Shown here piece after piece: positions 20,711 through 31,609 of a stretch of DNA of 64,000 bases (positions are counted from its first letter, which is position 1; each line of letters begins with the position of its first letter). The stretch is from contig NW_020825298.1 of the NCBI RefSeq assembly GCF_003286085.1, positions 2,852,001 through 2,916,000 of the forward strand, written 5' to 3'. The DNA comes from Drosophila persimilis. Its lineage: Eukaryota; Arthropoda; Insecta; Diptera; Drosophilidae. The translations under genes were made by a program, and so were the position numbers. The notes below the pieces were generated by a model. It was given only the letters and a program-made list of their open reading frames with translations. It had not been told where the DNA came from and did no database searches.

Positions 20711-22289
20711 GCGCTCAGATATCCCTCTACAACTATTTCCGCTTACTGCTAAACAAATCCCAGCCAGCAAAACACTGGACGCACAACGTTACGTATACGC
20801 AATATTGGCATTTGGCATATTATGGGAGTTTCGTCATTGAATTGACGGATTGAAGAGGAAATAGATGTGGGCAAATGGAGAGTGCTTTATTTCGGGACGG
20901 GGGCCAGGCATCAAACACAAGCAAATGTCTTTAACCCAGTCCCCATTAAATATGCTGACAAGTTGATAAATTGTTATACAGATATGTGCATATATGGATT
21001 ACCATTGGGTGAATCATTTAATTGGATTGAGAAACAGGAGATGGGTCAGAGATTGAATAGAATGGGATTCGATGCCTTGATGGATGGGAGTTTACATTGG
21101 TTTGTGGTAGCGTAATGTTTTCTCTATTAATCTATTCCAAAACAGTTGTTTGGAAAGTTAATTTAAAGTAGGGGCAGCTTTCCCCCTAATCATCACTTTC
21201 TTAAATGGCACTAGAGCTTTTAAAAGCTCTCAACTTCTTCCTGGAATGGGAATCCCAAGAGGTCTATTAGAACAGTTACAAATAATGGCTTTCAAGTTTG
21301 TTCAACTTCAACTATTTGGGTCAATTTAATGTCAGCATTGAAGAAAACTTTGAAAATTACCTAAATTTCTCGTGGTCCATTCGGCACTGGCACTGCCACG
21401 CCTCCGCAATAAAATGGAACTGCCGCAAAGTCCAATTGAAAATTCTCTAGAGTGAAATAACTCAGGAAATGATGCTGACGCCTCCTCCTAACCAGAAATG
21501 GAAATGCCACAAGAAAATCTCAGAACACATGTTCCACTGGAGGTCGGTTTAAGGGGAGACTGCCACGCCTCCCTACAAGGGAAGGGGAGGGTCTCATCTA
21601 TTAAGGTTTGACATTAGCATGAAAAACGCATTTTTCTTCGAGCGCAAACAATGGAGAAAAGTCTGGGAGTGTGCCAGGAAAGAGGGGGAGGACATGGGGG
21701 GGAAAATGTTTTAAATAACTTTTTGGGCAAAAAGTTTACGCTGCTATAAAGGTGACAAAGGCCTTTCAATTCCCAGCATTCGATATCGCCTCTGATTGAA
21801 TCAAATTGTTAAGAATTATTTATTCCTTCCATCCCAAAAAAACGACATACGAAAGACGAAAAAGTAAAGACCGGAGAGCGGAGAAAAGTTGTCGTTGAGT
21901 TAAATTGTGTTTTCCTTTTGGCATATTTATGCAATTGAATTGTTTACACAGAAATAACGATTCCGAAGGGTTCAAAAGGTTCAGAGCTCAAAAGTTATCG
22001 GTGTGTGTGCGAGTGAAACTTTTTCCATTGGCAGCTTAAAAGCTTTCCCAGACTTCATCATCAATTTCGCGGCATTTGCAAACATCCAAGGGAGACGGCT
22101 CCACGACATTGATGAATCTGTGGAATCGCTGGAATCGGCGGCAGCATGATTCGAGTGACAAATTGAGACATCCGAGGGCAGAATCACTCTGCCGGGGTTA
22201 TCATGGATTGACAGTCAGCTGATAATGGAAACCGCTTTAACGGAATCAGCATATAATTCCGGAAGATCGAGGAAATGCCGAGCTGTGAT

Positions 22290-22490
22290 TCGAGAGCTGA
22301 AACCTTTCACAGAAGTTTCTGTACGAAGTCTCCGAGATTATTACTTTTCACCTGGCATAACACACCTTTCAGCAAGCACATCGAGCAGTTACGTGGAGCT
22401 CATCCGAAAGTGCTGATTAGTGCTATGTACAGACATCGTGTGGAGCAACAGAAACAGAGCTAAAAACTTTCACAGAAGTTTCTGTAAGAC
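22290..22490 (+). repeat. dispersed short repeat, copy 2 (longer form)
   Basis: Core GCTCATCCGAAAGTGCTGAT at 22398-22417. It is followed by GACATCGTGTGGAGCAACA, which resembles GACATAGTACGGAGCAACA after the copy at 24498. The unit is bracketed by a direct repeat containing TTTCACAGAAGTTTCTGTA (around 22306-22324 and 22468-22486), itself an imperfect palindrome. Confidence 0.7.
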
Positions 22491-23033
22491 AGTATGTTAT
22501 GACCGATACTAGTAGCTCATCCCCAAGGGCCTAAAGCTCTGTAGTTTGTTTCCTCGGACACCTTATTCATACACAAGCATACAGAATGTTTAGAACGGAG
22601 GTGCAATCTTATACCAAGTCTAAACAGTTTTCCCTAAAGGTGACTTCTTTGGCAGTACATTCATTCCCAATGTTAATAATTCAACAATTTGCGCTAGTTT
22701 CAAAGGGAATAATAACTAAAAGTTACGAATAAAACATGTGAAGGGCCAACTATAACCAAAGAACCCGACTGAATGATGCCCTTTAAATGGATTTTTAGAA
22801 AAGATTTATCATATTTTTCATCACTGATTGATATATATACATATAGCACTTTAACGATCCGAAGAAACAGACAGAAAGACATAATCAATAGTTTATAGAA
22901 ATAGCCCAATCAACTTTCGGTCTGTTAAATATTTATGTACAAAAGGGCAAATAAAATATGCCCAACTTTTGAGCGAACTCAAAAAAAGTGATTCAACAAC
23001 AACAACAAAGTGATCCACAACAAACCGACAGTC

Positions 23034-23041
23034 TATATAAG
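23034..23041 (+). promoter_or_regulatory. TATA box of the odorant receptor gene
   Basis: TATATAAG, 49 bases before the start codon at 23090. It rules out use of the open frame upstream of it, which begins with a GTG at 22988. Confidence 0.6.
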
Positions 23042-23089
23042 ACACTAGTTCTATGCATTCGACATATTCGAGACAGAACTCCGGCCAAG

Positions 23090-24399
23090 ATGTTGAGCAA
23101 GTTGTTTCCGCGTATCCAAGCCAAGCCGTTGACGGAGAGGATTCAGTCCCGCGATGCCTTTGTCTACTTGGATCGAGTACAGAAGCTCTGGGGCTGGAGA
23201 GCCACCGAGGATGAGCGATGGATGGTACTCTATAATACCTGGGCCTTTATCTGGAACGTTCTGCTGCTCGTCCTGCTGCCGTTGTCGATGTCCATGGAGT
23301 ATGTGCAGAGGTTCAAAAACTTCTCGCCGGGAGAGTTTTTTGGCTCCTTGGAGATCTGCGTGGACATGTATGGCTGTTCCCTGAAGTGCGTCTACACCAT
23401 GTTTGGTTACAAGAGATTTCAGGCAGCCAGGAAGCTGCTGGATCGCCTGGACCTGCGCTGCACCAGCGACGAGGACCGTGCCAGTGTGCACCGCTCCGTG
23501 GCTCTGGCGAACAGGTGTTATGTGACATACCACATCCTATACTCGGGATTTGTGGTCATTAATTGGACGGGCTACCTCCTGTTGGGCAGCCACGCCTGGC
23601 GGATGTACCTGCCTGGACTGGACTCCGAGAAGAACTTTCTAGTGACCAGTTTTTTCGAGCTACTGCTGATGAGCGGCGTGGTTACCATGAACCAGTGCAC
23701 CGACGTCTCTCCATTGGCCCACATGATAATGGCTCGTTGTCACATGGGGCTGCTCAAGGATCGGCTGACTAAGCTACACTCGGATTACAGCAAAACTGAG
23801 AAGGAACACCAGGAGGATCTGAATAGATGCATCCAGGACCATTCCGTGATACTGGAGTAAGGTCATTGCCTCATCGGTTTTATAGGTACGGTCATTATAT
23901 GGTCTTCCCTTAGATATGTTAATCTTCTGCGACCCGTCTACTCGGTCACCATTTTCGTGCAGTTCCTGTTGATTGGCCTGGTTCTGGGTCTGTCCATGAT
24001 CCATATCATGTTCTTTTCCAACTTCTGGACAGGCATCGGCACCATGTGCTTCATGTTTGATGTGTGTCTGGAAACCTTTCCCTTCTGCTACCTGTGCAAC
24101 ATCATCATCGAGGACTGCCGCGAGCTATCGGAGAGCCTGTTCCAATCGGACTGGTTAGGGGCCAGTCGCAAATACAAGTCCACGTTGGTCTACTTTCTGC
24201 ACAATCTCCAGCAACCGATTATCCTCACAGCGGGCGGAGTTTTTCCCATCTGCATGCAGACGAATCTATCGGTAAGAACTCTTCGGATAGTCTGTATATA
24301 ACCTCTATATAACCTCTCGATTCTTTGTAGATGGTAAAGCTGGCCTTTTCCGTGGTCACCGTAATAAAACAATTCAATCTGGCGGAGAAGTTTCAGTAA
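23090..24399 (+). CDS. Or22: odorant receptor of the Or22a/Or22b type
   Basis: Three exons, 23090-23856, 23914-24271 and 24331-24399, with introns of 57 and 59 bases, give 397 residues, the length I remember for D. melanogaster Or22a. The start MLSKLFPRIQAKPLTERI matches the Or22a N-terminus. A 7tm_6 insect receptor with inverted topology: likely membrane segments near residues 48-68, 83-105, 142-166, 183-205, 265-290, 292-315 and the C-terminus. Diagnostic C-terminal runs are FPFCYLCNIIIEDC, YKSTLVYFLHNLQQPI, LTAGGVFPICMQTNLS and VVTVIKQFNLAEKFQ. Such receptors pair with Orco to form ligand-gated cation channels; Or22a serves ab3A antennal neurons tuned to fruit esters. AATAAA is at 24595. 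Only one copy is present here; a paralogue could lie elsewhere. No disabling change is seen. Confidence 0.93.
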
Positions 24400-24497
24400 G
24401 CGGCTGACACCCAAGGTTGCAGTGTTTTATATATTCAAATATGTATAAAAATCTCGTGTAACGGTGTTTGTGTTCAAACGGCAGAATGAGCATTTAC

Positions 24498-24580
24498 ATT
24501 CCGCTCATCCAAAAGTGATGATTAGTGCTATCAGTTAATGCTTCCAACGACATAGTACGGAGCAACACAAACTAGAACTT
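24498..24580 (+). repeat. dispersed short repeat, copy 3, in the receptor 3' UTR
   Basis: CCGCTCATCCAAAAGTGATG at 24501 with ATTAGTGCTA following, then GACATAGTACGGAGCAACA shared with the copy at 22290-22490. It lies between the stop codon of the receptor and its likely AATAAA. Confidence 0.7.
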
Positions 24581-25808
24581 TCAAATTAATAGATAATAAA
24601 GATAATTCATATATAAAGATTGGTCCTGTTTGGTATTCACTGATAATATTCTTACATTTAATGTATTCAATTCCGAAGGAGTTCAGACTTCTGATGGCTG
24701 ATTAAAATAAATGTGTCTGCTGCCTGCAGATAAGCAACAATCAAAGCTTAACCCACAGACTTGAACAGAGATACAGTCGGAATCCTCATGGCCCCCCTTT
24801 CGCTCTCAGGCCAAGAACAAAGCCATAAGTGATGCCAAAACTTTGCCATGTCTCAGCATGATAGAAAGTTTTGGCCAGAAACTCTCTTTTGGCCCATTGA
24901 CAAAAGTTGACATATGCAAAAAAAAAAGAAAGGAGGAAAAGGAGAAAAAAAAGAAACGTATACAAATTATCAGCACATTTATCTGGGGGATGTATGGGTG
25001 GTGGTTGGGGGAGTAGAAAGACGAATATGAATTCTGGAATGAAAAGTTTTGATTTATTTTTAAGCGCAAAGTTTTTGGGGCTGTCACAGGGAATTTTGAC
25101 ATGGGTTTTGCACCACAGAAATGGAATGAAATCGAAGCAGAAAATGCTAAATCAAATGGGGACTGGGCCAGCCCCTCCCACAGAGTCCGTCCCCCAAGGA
25201 GCCAAACGAAGCCAATAGAAGGAAGAGACAGAAAGAAGGGGGGGGATACTCGCATTTGTTGCTGCTCGTTTAACTTGAACTTTTCCTTTCCCTTGGCCTC
25301 CTGCCGTGGATTAAGCCGGCTTAAGGCCTATTAACGGTTTCAAGTGACAAAGTTGCTTTCTGTTTTAATTGCGAGCAGCTGCAATGTTGAGTGCAATCGA
25401 GCTGAAAATGAGTAGGGATATACAGGGCTTTGTGCTTGAGGCCTCCCCACTCTAAAGATATTCTCAGAATCCATTCTACAACGTGATTACTACTGCCCTA
25501 ACCATCTCTGGACCTTGCCCAAACCCTTGGTTACGGAATGGGAAATACGGGTATGATTTTCTCCATTAAGAAGTGTGGAATGGGAGATGCAAAAGGGAAA
25601 ATTGAGTGTGAGGGGAAAGCAGTCACGACAGTTTGGAATAAGCTTTATTACAATATTATTTGAGTGCCAGCGGACCTCAAAAGCCATTTCCGGCAGTATT
25701 TTGAACTATTTCTGTTGCTTCGAAGGATGAATTGAATTGAAAATGGGAATGGACTTGAGGAACAGGTTTGAACCTGGATCCGTGTTGATGAGCAAGCAAT
25801 TCCCACTT

Positions 25809-25855
25809 CATAGCACCAATCAGCACTTTCGAATGAGCGGAATATTCAATATTTG
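25809..25855 (-). repeat. dispersed short repeat, copy 4
   Basis: Reverse-orientation copy with the full core GCTCATTCGAAAGTGC, the flank TGATTGGTGCTATGAA on one side and ATATTGAATATTCC on the other. Confidence 0.8.
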
Positions 25856-25896
25856 CTTGTGAGAGGGAATATTGGTGGAAATTGTAACACTGCCGA

Positions 25897-25915
25897 TCTC
25901 TCTCTCTCTCTCTCT
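25897..25915. repeat. (TC)n microsatellite
   Basis: Nine or ten TC units; also a potential GAGA-factor binding tract. Confidence 0.85.
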
Positions 25916-27110
25916 GTCTATCTCCCTAGCAACAACAAAAAGTACTCAATGAGCGACCTAAAGCATTTTTCGCCAGCTGAAAAATCTATTTTTAACCAGC
26001 CTCTTTACCATTCTACCTTCCAGTCCCGTCCCCCCTCACACTTTTCGTACAGGCAAATTTAAGCGCAATTTAATTTCCCATTTGTTAATGACAAAAACAA
26101 AACTCCCTAAAAACTAACAACAAAAGCAGCAGCGGAGTGGAGCAAAAGGGAGTGCACAAAAAAAAAACTAAATGAAATTTCACACATTCGCTAAATGAGA
26201 AGAAACGAGAGAGGGAGGGGAGCACGGACCGAGAGAGTGTCTGCAGTGTCACTTGAAGTGTTGCAGTCGCCGCCGCTGACAGCGAGGGCTCTACCCTGCG
26301 GAAGGGTATGATTGGTTTGGGAAGATGTTTGCCAAGCACTAAATGTGTAGAGAAGTAGTGGCATATATAGTATGGATAAAGTACTTGTCGGATATTGAGA
26401 TAGTAACATCATTCTATTTTGTTATTCAATAAATAGTAGTCGAAACGATACATGGTTCGATATTGTTTAGATTCAATGTTGCTGAGAGCATAGTCTGTGA
26501 GCGAGAGCGCGTCTCTGATGAGCATGGCGTAATTGTTGTTGTTGTGGAAAAGAAGAAGGAGAGAAGAGTGAGAAGGAAAAGTTCACATAAGAAGAGAGGG
26601 TACAGAAACAAAGCCGACGTAACGGTTGAGATCAGAACGATTGCCATGAAAGGGTATCCATGTTTCGACCCCAGAGCAAACCTTTCGTTCTTGCTTTTTT
26701 TTCGCACGACTGGAAGAGGAGGAACTCGAAGAAGTAGGAGTAAAAGCGGGAGTAGGAATAGCAGCAGACGCTGAGAGGAGAGGAGGGGAGGGGAGAGACC
26801 ATAGCAGAGCCCGCTAAGACAGTTGGACAATAAACACATGTTTCAGTTTGTAATACGCGGGGCCGTAAAGTTGCCTCGCCTCGCCTCGTCCCTCGCCCCC
26901 TCGCTCGGTGTGTAATGCCGGGGCAGCCGAAAAGTATCTTTACAGTTGCTTCTTCTCCGTTTGCCCTGTGTGTTTGGGCGAACACATGCCCTTTTTATTT
27001 TATTTCATGTTTTGAGTGTGTGCGAAATTTTGCACGCACTCCCCTCCCCTCCCCTCCTTCCCTGGGCAACACCTCTTCAGGGTTTTGTTTTGTTGTTTTT
27101 TTTTTTGCAG

Positions 27111-27198
27111 AGTGGAGATTACCTTTGACAATGGGGAACATGTGGTACTTATCGGGCATTTGTCCCATTGTTGTGCGGGATAATGGGGATATGGATAG
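27111..27198 (+). other. exon-like segment with strong splice sites
   Basis: An 88-base block is preceded by a long T-run ending TTTTTTTTTTTTGCAG and followed by ATAG/GTAAGCC. One frame is open throughout and reads WRLPLTMGNMWYLSGICPIV and on; the other two stop. It may be a coding or untranslated exon of an unrecognised plus-strand transcript, or chance. No partner exon was identified. Confidence 0.3.
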
Positions 27199-27199
27199 G

Positions 27200-28560
27200 T
27201 AAGCCATTCGAAATGGAGCGGAGTTGAATGGTGTCAGTGTCACAACAAATAATCGATTTCCATAGGCTTCGACTTATAGAAATCGAAGGAAAACCTAAAA
27301 ACCAATCAGCTGTTCACAGCTGCTCTAGATATCCAGTGTATCCTGTATGAGCAGAATAGTAGCACCCTCCAATGATCACCCTGGCGGAGACCCAAACACA
27401 CAGTCCCTCCCTCTCTCCCTCCTTCTGGTAGTAGTACGTGTATTTTTAGTGCCCACTGTAAGTAGTTTCGTCTGTGCCTTGAATGTGTCTTGTCTGCATT
27501 TCGCCAGTGTCTGTGGGCCATAAACTCCTCTGGCTAATTATGGCCACTAATGAGCTTGAAATGGCACTTACCAGAAACAACAACAGCAGCAGCAGAAGCC
27601 GAAGCAACGACAAAATACACATGTACCCGTTCCGGAGTACCCGTATATGTATGTATGTATGAGTATTTAGACATTTGAATGCCCCACAATCATAGAATAA
27701 ACATACGCTTCTCTTTTCTTCCCTTCTCGGGGCAGACGCTGCGACTTTCATTAATTTATGAGCGGCAGCAAGTGCGAAAATTTAAACACTAATTCAAATT
27801 AAAGTGCCCAAAGCCAAATGGAGATGGAACTTTAACAAATGCAACAATTGCCGTTCTGCTAAATTAGCGACATATTTATGAAGGCATTACCGTGAAGAAG
27901 GGGAATACCATACACTGTATGAATGGGGCTCCTGAGAGGAGGGGTTGCTTCTGCAGACGGTTTCGAGGGATCTTTAATAAGGGGGGATTCGTGTTTACTC
28001 GACGCCAGTAAATGTATATTCGCTTTTCTGGGTATTCATATATTTTCAGAAATAATACATTGGCACTTATTAATATCGAAACACGGCACTAAACTGCAAA
28101 TTTTGGATGCATCCTTCAAGATGGAATGTATGTATTTGGTTCTTGACAAGTAGATGGTCATCTAAGCAGATTGGTTCTCTCCGGGACAGATGAAAGCATC
28201 CTATACAATCAACATATAGTGATAAAGCAGCTCCTAAAGTATATACAATAGGAAGATCCAGATAGCTGGTCATCCAAGACGATTCTTGAACTCAAAATCG
28301 AATAAAACCCCCGAGATCTAGGCCCAATTGGCCACTGAAGAGCATGACTTCTTGTACCACCTGTGCTGCATAGATAGTATTGTCATCAGCTTTCTGACAC
28401 TCCAAAAGGAAGAGTCTAGCCTGGAGATTATCACGTATTATAGTAGCCCATCCGCCAAGTCTATGCGTATACAGATCTCCAGCCACCCAGCCCTCAAGGT
28501 GGTATCAATTTCTCTCCTCTTCTCCTGTTTGTAACCAACATAGAAAGTAGCCATTCCATT
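27200..28560. other. intergenic DNA
   Basis: Sequence with no recognised gene. A TATG-type microsatellite lies at 27640-27660. Confidence 0.45.
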
Positions 28561-28563
28561 ATC

Positions 28564-28608
28564 TATAAATACGAGTATTCAATCATTTGTTCGTATAGAA
28601 AATCAGAC
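28564..28608 (+). promoter_or_regulatory. TATA box and initiator of the 28.7 kb gene
   Basis: TATAAATA at 28564-28571 and TCAGAC at 28603-28608, about 33 bases apart, the normal TATA-to-initiator distance. This supports transcription of the open frame at 28713 with a leader of about 105 bases. Confidence 0.6.
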
Positions 28609-28712
28609 TTGTTCACCAAAAATAAGAAATTTCAAAGACCAACACACAATTCTCGATTGTATTTTCTATCGTTTAGTTACAAAAATTGTGAATACGTTAA
28701 GGAGAGGCAACG

Positions 28713-29336
28713 ATGGCCCATAAAAAGAGAATATCTGAGAAAAATCGCATTAATACGGACCTGGACAAGTTGGGGTCCCCTCTCTTTGAGGATGCCATAT
28801 CCTTCCAGAGCCGCTTGGTCTCGGCATTTGCCATGGCTCCTCTAGAGAAGTCTGAATCTTACACCCCGAACCGCACATTTTTGCAGACCTTTGAGAGACT
28901 GAGAGAAGCAACTCCGAAGCAACCCTTTCCCGAGAAAACCTCTGTAAATCGATTACAAAAGAGGCCCCGTACCGTCTCGCCTCCCAAAGGTAGGTCGAAG
29001 GTGAATCCACTGCCCTCGAGAGTGCAGCCCAAGCCTGGATTAGATATTCTCCAATCCGGCGGCAGCTCCTCGACGCTCTATAGATTACAGCCGGTCCCGC
29101 CAGTGTCGCTGACATCTTCGACAACAAAGCCTGTGCCGGTATCGTCTATTGCAGTCGGGCGGAAGAGGAACGTTCAGAAACACCATAAGCAAAACGAGTC
29201 GTCCGACGAGGAGGGGCCGGAGGAGCGCTTCTACCGAGGGATGTACATGCTGTACCGGACAGCCCATCAGCGAATATCAGCGTACATCTTGAAGAAGAAA
29301 CAAGAAATGTCGGAAAAACGCAGATTTAAGCGCTAG
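28713..29336 (+). CDS. unrecognised basic protein, single exon, 207 residues
   Basis: An intronless frame beginning MAHKKRISEKNRINTDL after CAACG, with a TATA/initiator promoter at a sensible distance. The N-terminal third has a conserved-looking FEDAISFQSRLVSAFAMAPL and TFLQTFERLREATPK. The middle is rich in Pro, Ser, Thr and basic residues and probably disordered. The C-terminal part has an acidic patch (ESSDEEGPEERF), then GMYMLYRTAHQRISAYILKK and a strongly basic end (KKKQEM, KRRFKR) that could be a nuclear localisation signal. No known domain is recognised. Codon use is protein-like and no in-frame stop occurs. Single-exon, TATA-driven genes of this size in flies are often testis-expressed, but that is only a guess here. 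Confidence 0.7.
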   Translation: MAHKKRISEKNRINTDLDKLGSPLFEDAISFQSRLVSAFAMAPLEKSESYTPNRTFLQTFERLREATPKQPFPEKTSVNRLQKRPRTVSPPKGRSKVNPLPSRVQPKPGLDILQSGGSSSTLYRLQPVPPVSLTSSTTKPVPVSSIAVGRKRNVQKHHKQNESSDEEGPEERFYRGMYMLYRTAHQRISAYILKKKQEMSEKRRFKR

Positions 29337-29469
29337 CAGGGGATTCCAATCATCAGCTTGTGTTTCGTCTCTCTCCTCAACGTAGAAGTTAATAATTTGT
29401 ACTACTACAAGATAAACCTATCGTACCCTTAAGTTTATTATTTGTATCTACAAAATCCTTTCAAATTTG

Positions 29470-29499
29470 CCGCTCATTCGAAAGTGCTGATTGGTGCTA
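29470..29499 (+). repeat. dispersed short repeat, copy 5
   Basis: Core GCTCATTCGAAAGTGC followed by TGATTGGTGCTA. It lies about 130 bases after the stop codon of the 28.7 kb gene. Confidence 0.8.
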
Positions 29500-29502
29500 C
29501 TG

Positions 29503-30645
29503 GCAAAGAGTTCGCCGGGTCAGCTAGTCACGATGAAATGGACCCTTTTATCCATTATCCATAGATTTAGTTACGTGTAGCTTTTTTCGTTAACAGTATT
29601 ACATTCCAATTAGTTTGCTTCATGGAGAATGGACTGCATTTAAAGATAGGCCCTCTCCTAGCCACAGTCTCCCACAATCCATTGAGTTGTCTGGTTCTGT
29701 CGGCCCTTTTCTGGCTGGCTGTCTATCTGTCGTGTTTCCTTCTTTGTGGCCCTGTGCGTATCGTGTCTGTTATTGCTGGTTATTAAAATATACCCCAAAC
29801 AAGAAGATATCGAATGGCCGAATGGTTCAGGGCAGGAGTTACTACTCCGCTCTCCTCCGTCCGACTCTGACTCCTGCCCCTTGCCACTGTTGCATTGTAA
29901 ATTTTAATTATTTCCTACAAATGATGATTAAATTGGCCGCAGGCGGGCAGGCAGCCAGATATTAAATCAATAAATACGGAATACGAAAATGCCTGAATGT
30001 GGGAGCCTGCATCCATTCCATCCACTAGGCGTCTGTCCCTGTGCTTGTGCGTTGCACACTGGACTGCGTTTAAATGGCAATATGTAAGAGCCGAGGAGCC
30101 ACCGAGACACTGATGACAGTTTACCGGTTTACAGTTCATTATATTGCATAAATTGACTTTATATCGGTCCGCACTATGCACTTTATTAATAAACTACTCG
30201 TCGTGCAGCAGCAGCAGCGGCAGCGGCAGCGGCAGCAACAACAGAAACAGAAATGAAAACGAAAATTAAAATTAAAATGCCAACAATTTACTGCCATCTG
30301 AAAATGAAATGTGCAAAATGGCAATACCTGAAGCCAAAAAGCCCCAGCTCCAAAATGAACAAAAAGTCAACAGGTAAAAGGAGAGATTGAAACAAAAACA
30401 ATTGGAAAATGTGCCGACAAACGAGTGCCATATGCCGTATATCGGAGAATCCTTATATACAAATATCTACCAGATTAAATTGAACTTTTGCTTTGTTGCG
30501 AGGGTTTGTCTATTGTTTATTTTTCTTGAATATTTTGATAAGATATTGCCAACCCAATAATGCTGAGCCTTTTTTGGGTTTTCCCTAAAACGAATATTCG
30601 ACTTTACACTTTACTCACTTTACATATCCCTCTTTTAATCCCGCA
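29503..30645. other. intergenic DNA
   Basis: No gene recognised. A CAG/CGG-type trinucleotide tract at 30207-30240 is the only clear repeat. Confidence 0.5.
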
Positions 30646-30649
30646 CACT

Positions 30650-31600
30650 CTGACAAACAGGAGAACAAAACGGCTCTCTTAATTTTCAGTATGAAAGGGA
30701 AAAGACGATAAGCAGTAGCGAATTCCAAATGTCAATAAGCACAAGATGCCATTTTGCAAGGTGGTCTGCTAGCTCTCTTTCGAGTCTACTGAGAGCTGTC
30801 GTACCGAGCAAAATAGGATCCGAAAAGAGAGCGCGCGTTGCGGCAGCGGACCACCTTGCACAATGTCGTCATGAGCGAGCAAATAGGAAGAGCAGCAAAA
30901 GGAGAGCGTGGAATGAGAGAGTTCAAAGCTGCCTACGTGACTCGCTCTCAGTTCAATTTTTGGTCAGTTTTCAAACGCGTGGTTTACCTTAGCTCCGCGT
31001 TCTTTTGCCGAAAAAAGCGGTACAAGTGGTGAGAAAAACTCGTGAGAATATAGTTGCGCAATTTAAGCAGTGGGAATTAACAAAAATCCTGGCTCTCCAG
31101 TGTTTTTTCAATCTAAGAAAATGTGCGTATCGTTAAAATGTAGAAATATGTATATAAAAGTTCATTACCCAAGTGTGTTATACACACATACATTTGTATA
31201 TGTATGTCTTTACTATATTTACTATACATACTTTTATTTTTTAGCGTGCAAAAAGCAAGCGAAATTGCCAGAAGAGCACGCTTTCCTGAAAAATTTTCAT
31301 TCGATGACGAGGTCTTGACTTGACCTTCGTTCGCCATGGCGTACGTGCCAAATGCGCATCTATCGCTCTCTCTTTCTAACCCTGGAGGAGAACTAAACGC
31401 AGAAAAGAAGATCAAAAAGGAATGAGATAGAGCGATTCGAATAAGGTATGTAACGCTCTCTTGTATTCTGCGTGTTGAAAATGGGGAAAGGGGTCACAAA
31501 TGATGCGAAAAATGGGGATTTCTACGGAAATCTCACCACAGAGATAAGAGCGCTTTACATACATGTGTACATATCACTCAAACAGGAGTCAAAAACCGTT
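30650..31600 (+). repeat. large GAGAG-rich repeat, copy B
   Basis: Plus-strand copy with the same landmarks and order as copy A at 14.1-15.05 kb, beginning near CTCTCTTAATTTTCAGTA and running through GAAATCTCACCACAG. It contains TATATAAAAG near 31151. It is followed head-to-tail by copy C. Family not recognised; no long intact coding frame. Confidence 0.75.
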
Positions 31601-31609
31601 TTCTGCGAG

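Larger units (their letters stand above)
17775..22290. other. intergenic DNA, simple repeats, one dispersed-repeat copy
   Basis: No coding gene recognised. Contains C- and G-rich low-complexity patches (18960-19000), a (GAGTCG)n-like tract at 20315-20345, an (AC)n tract at 20691-20710 and scattered chance open frames. Confidence 0.5.
24605..27110. other. intergenic DNA
   Basis: Low-complexity and AT-rich sequence with a (CT)n tract at 25897-25915 and C-rich stretches. No gene recognised. Confidence 0.5.

Noticed and set aside
22988-23089. N-terminal extension of the odorant receptor with poly-Gln
   Set aside because: It starts with GTG, lies across the TATA box, and is absent from the receptor family; the ATG at 23090 matches the known N-terminus.
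26463-26774. 103-codon basic frame rich in Arg/Ser
   Set aside because: Composition follows the local GA-rich low-complexity sequence; no start context or conservation-like features.
31113-31415. Minus-strand frame with SDRCAFGTYAMANEG, also seen in the repeat copy at 14.3 kb
   Set aside because: The shared peptide is a by-product of nucleotide similarity between copies of the large repeat; the third copy does not support a maintained protein.
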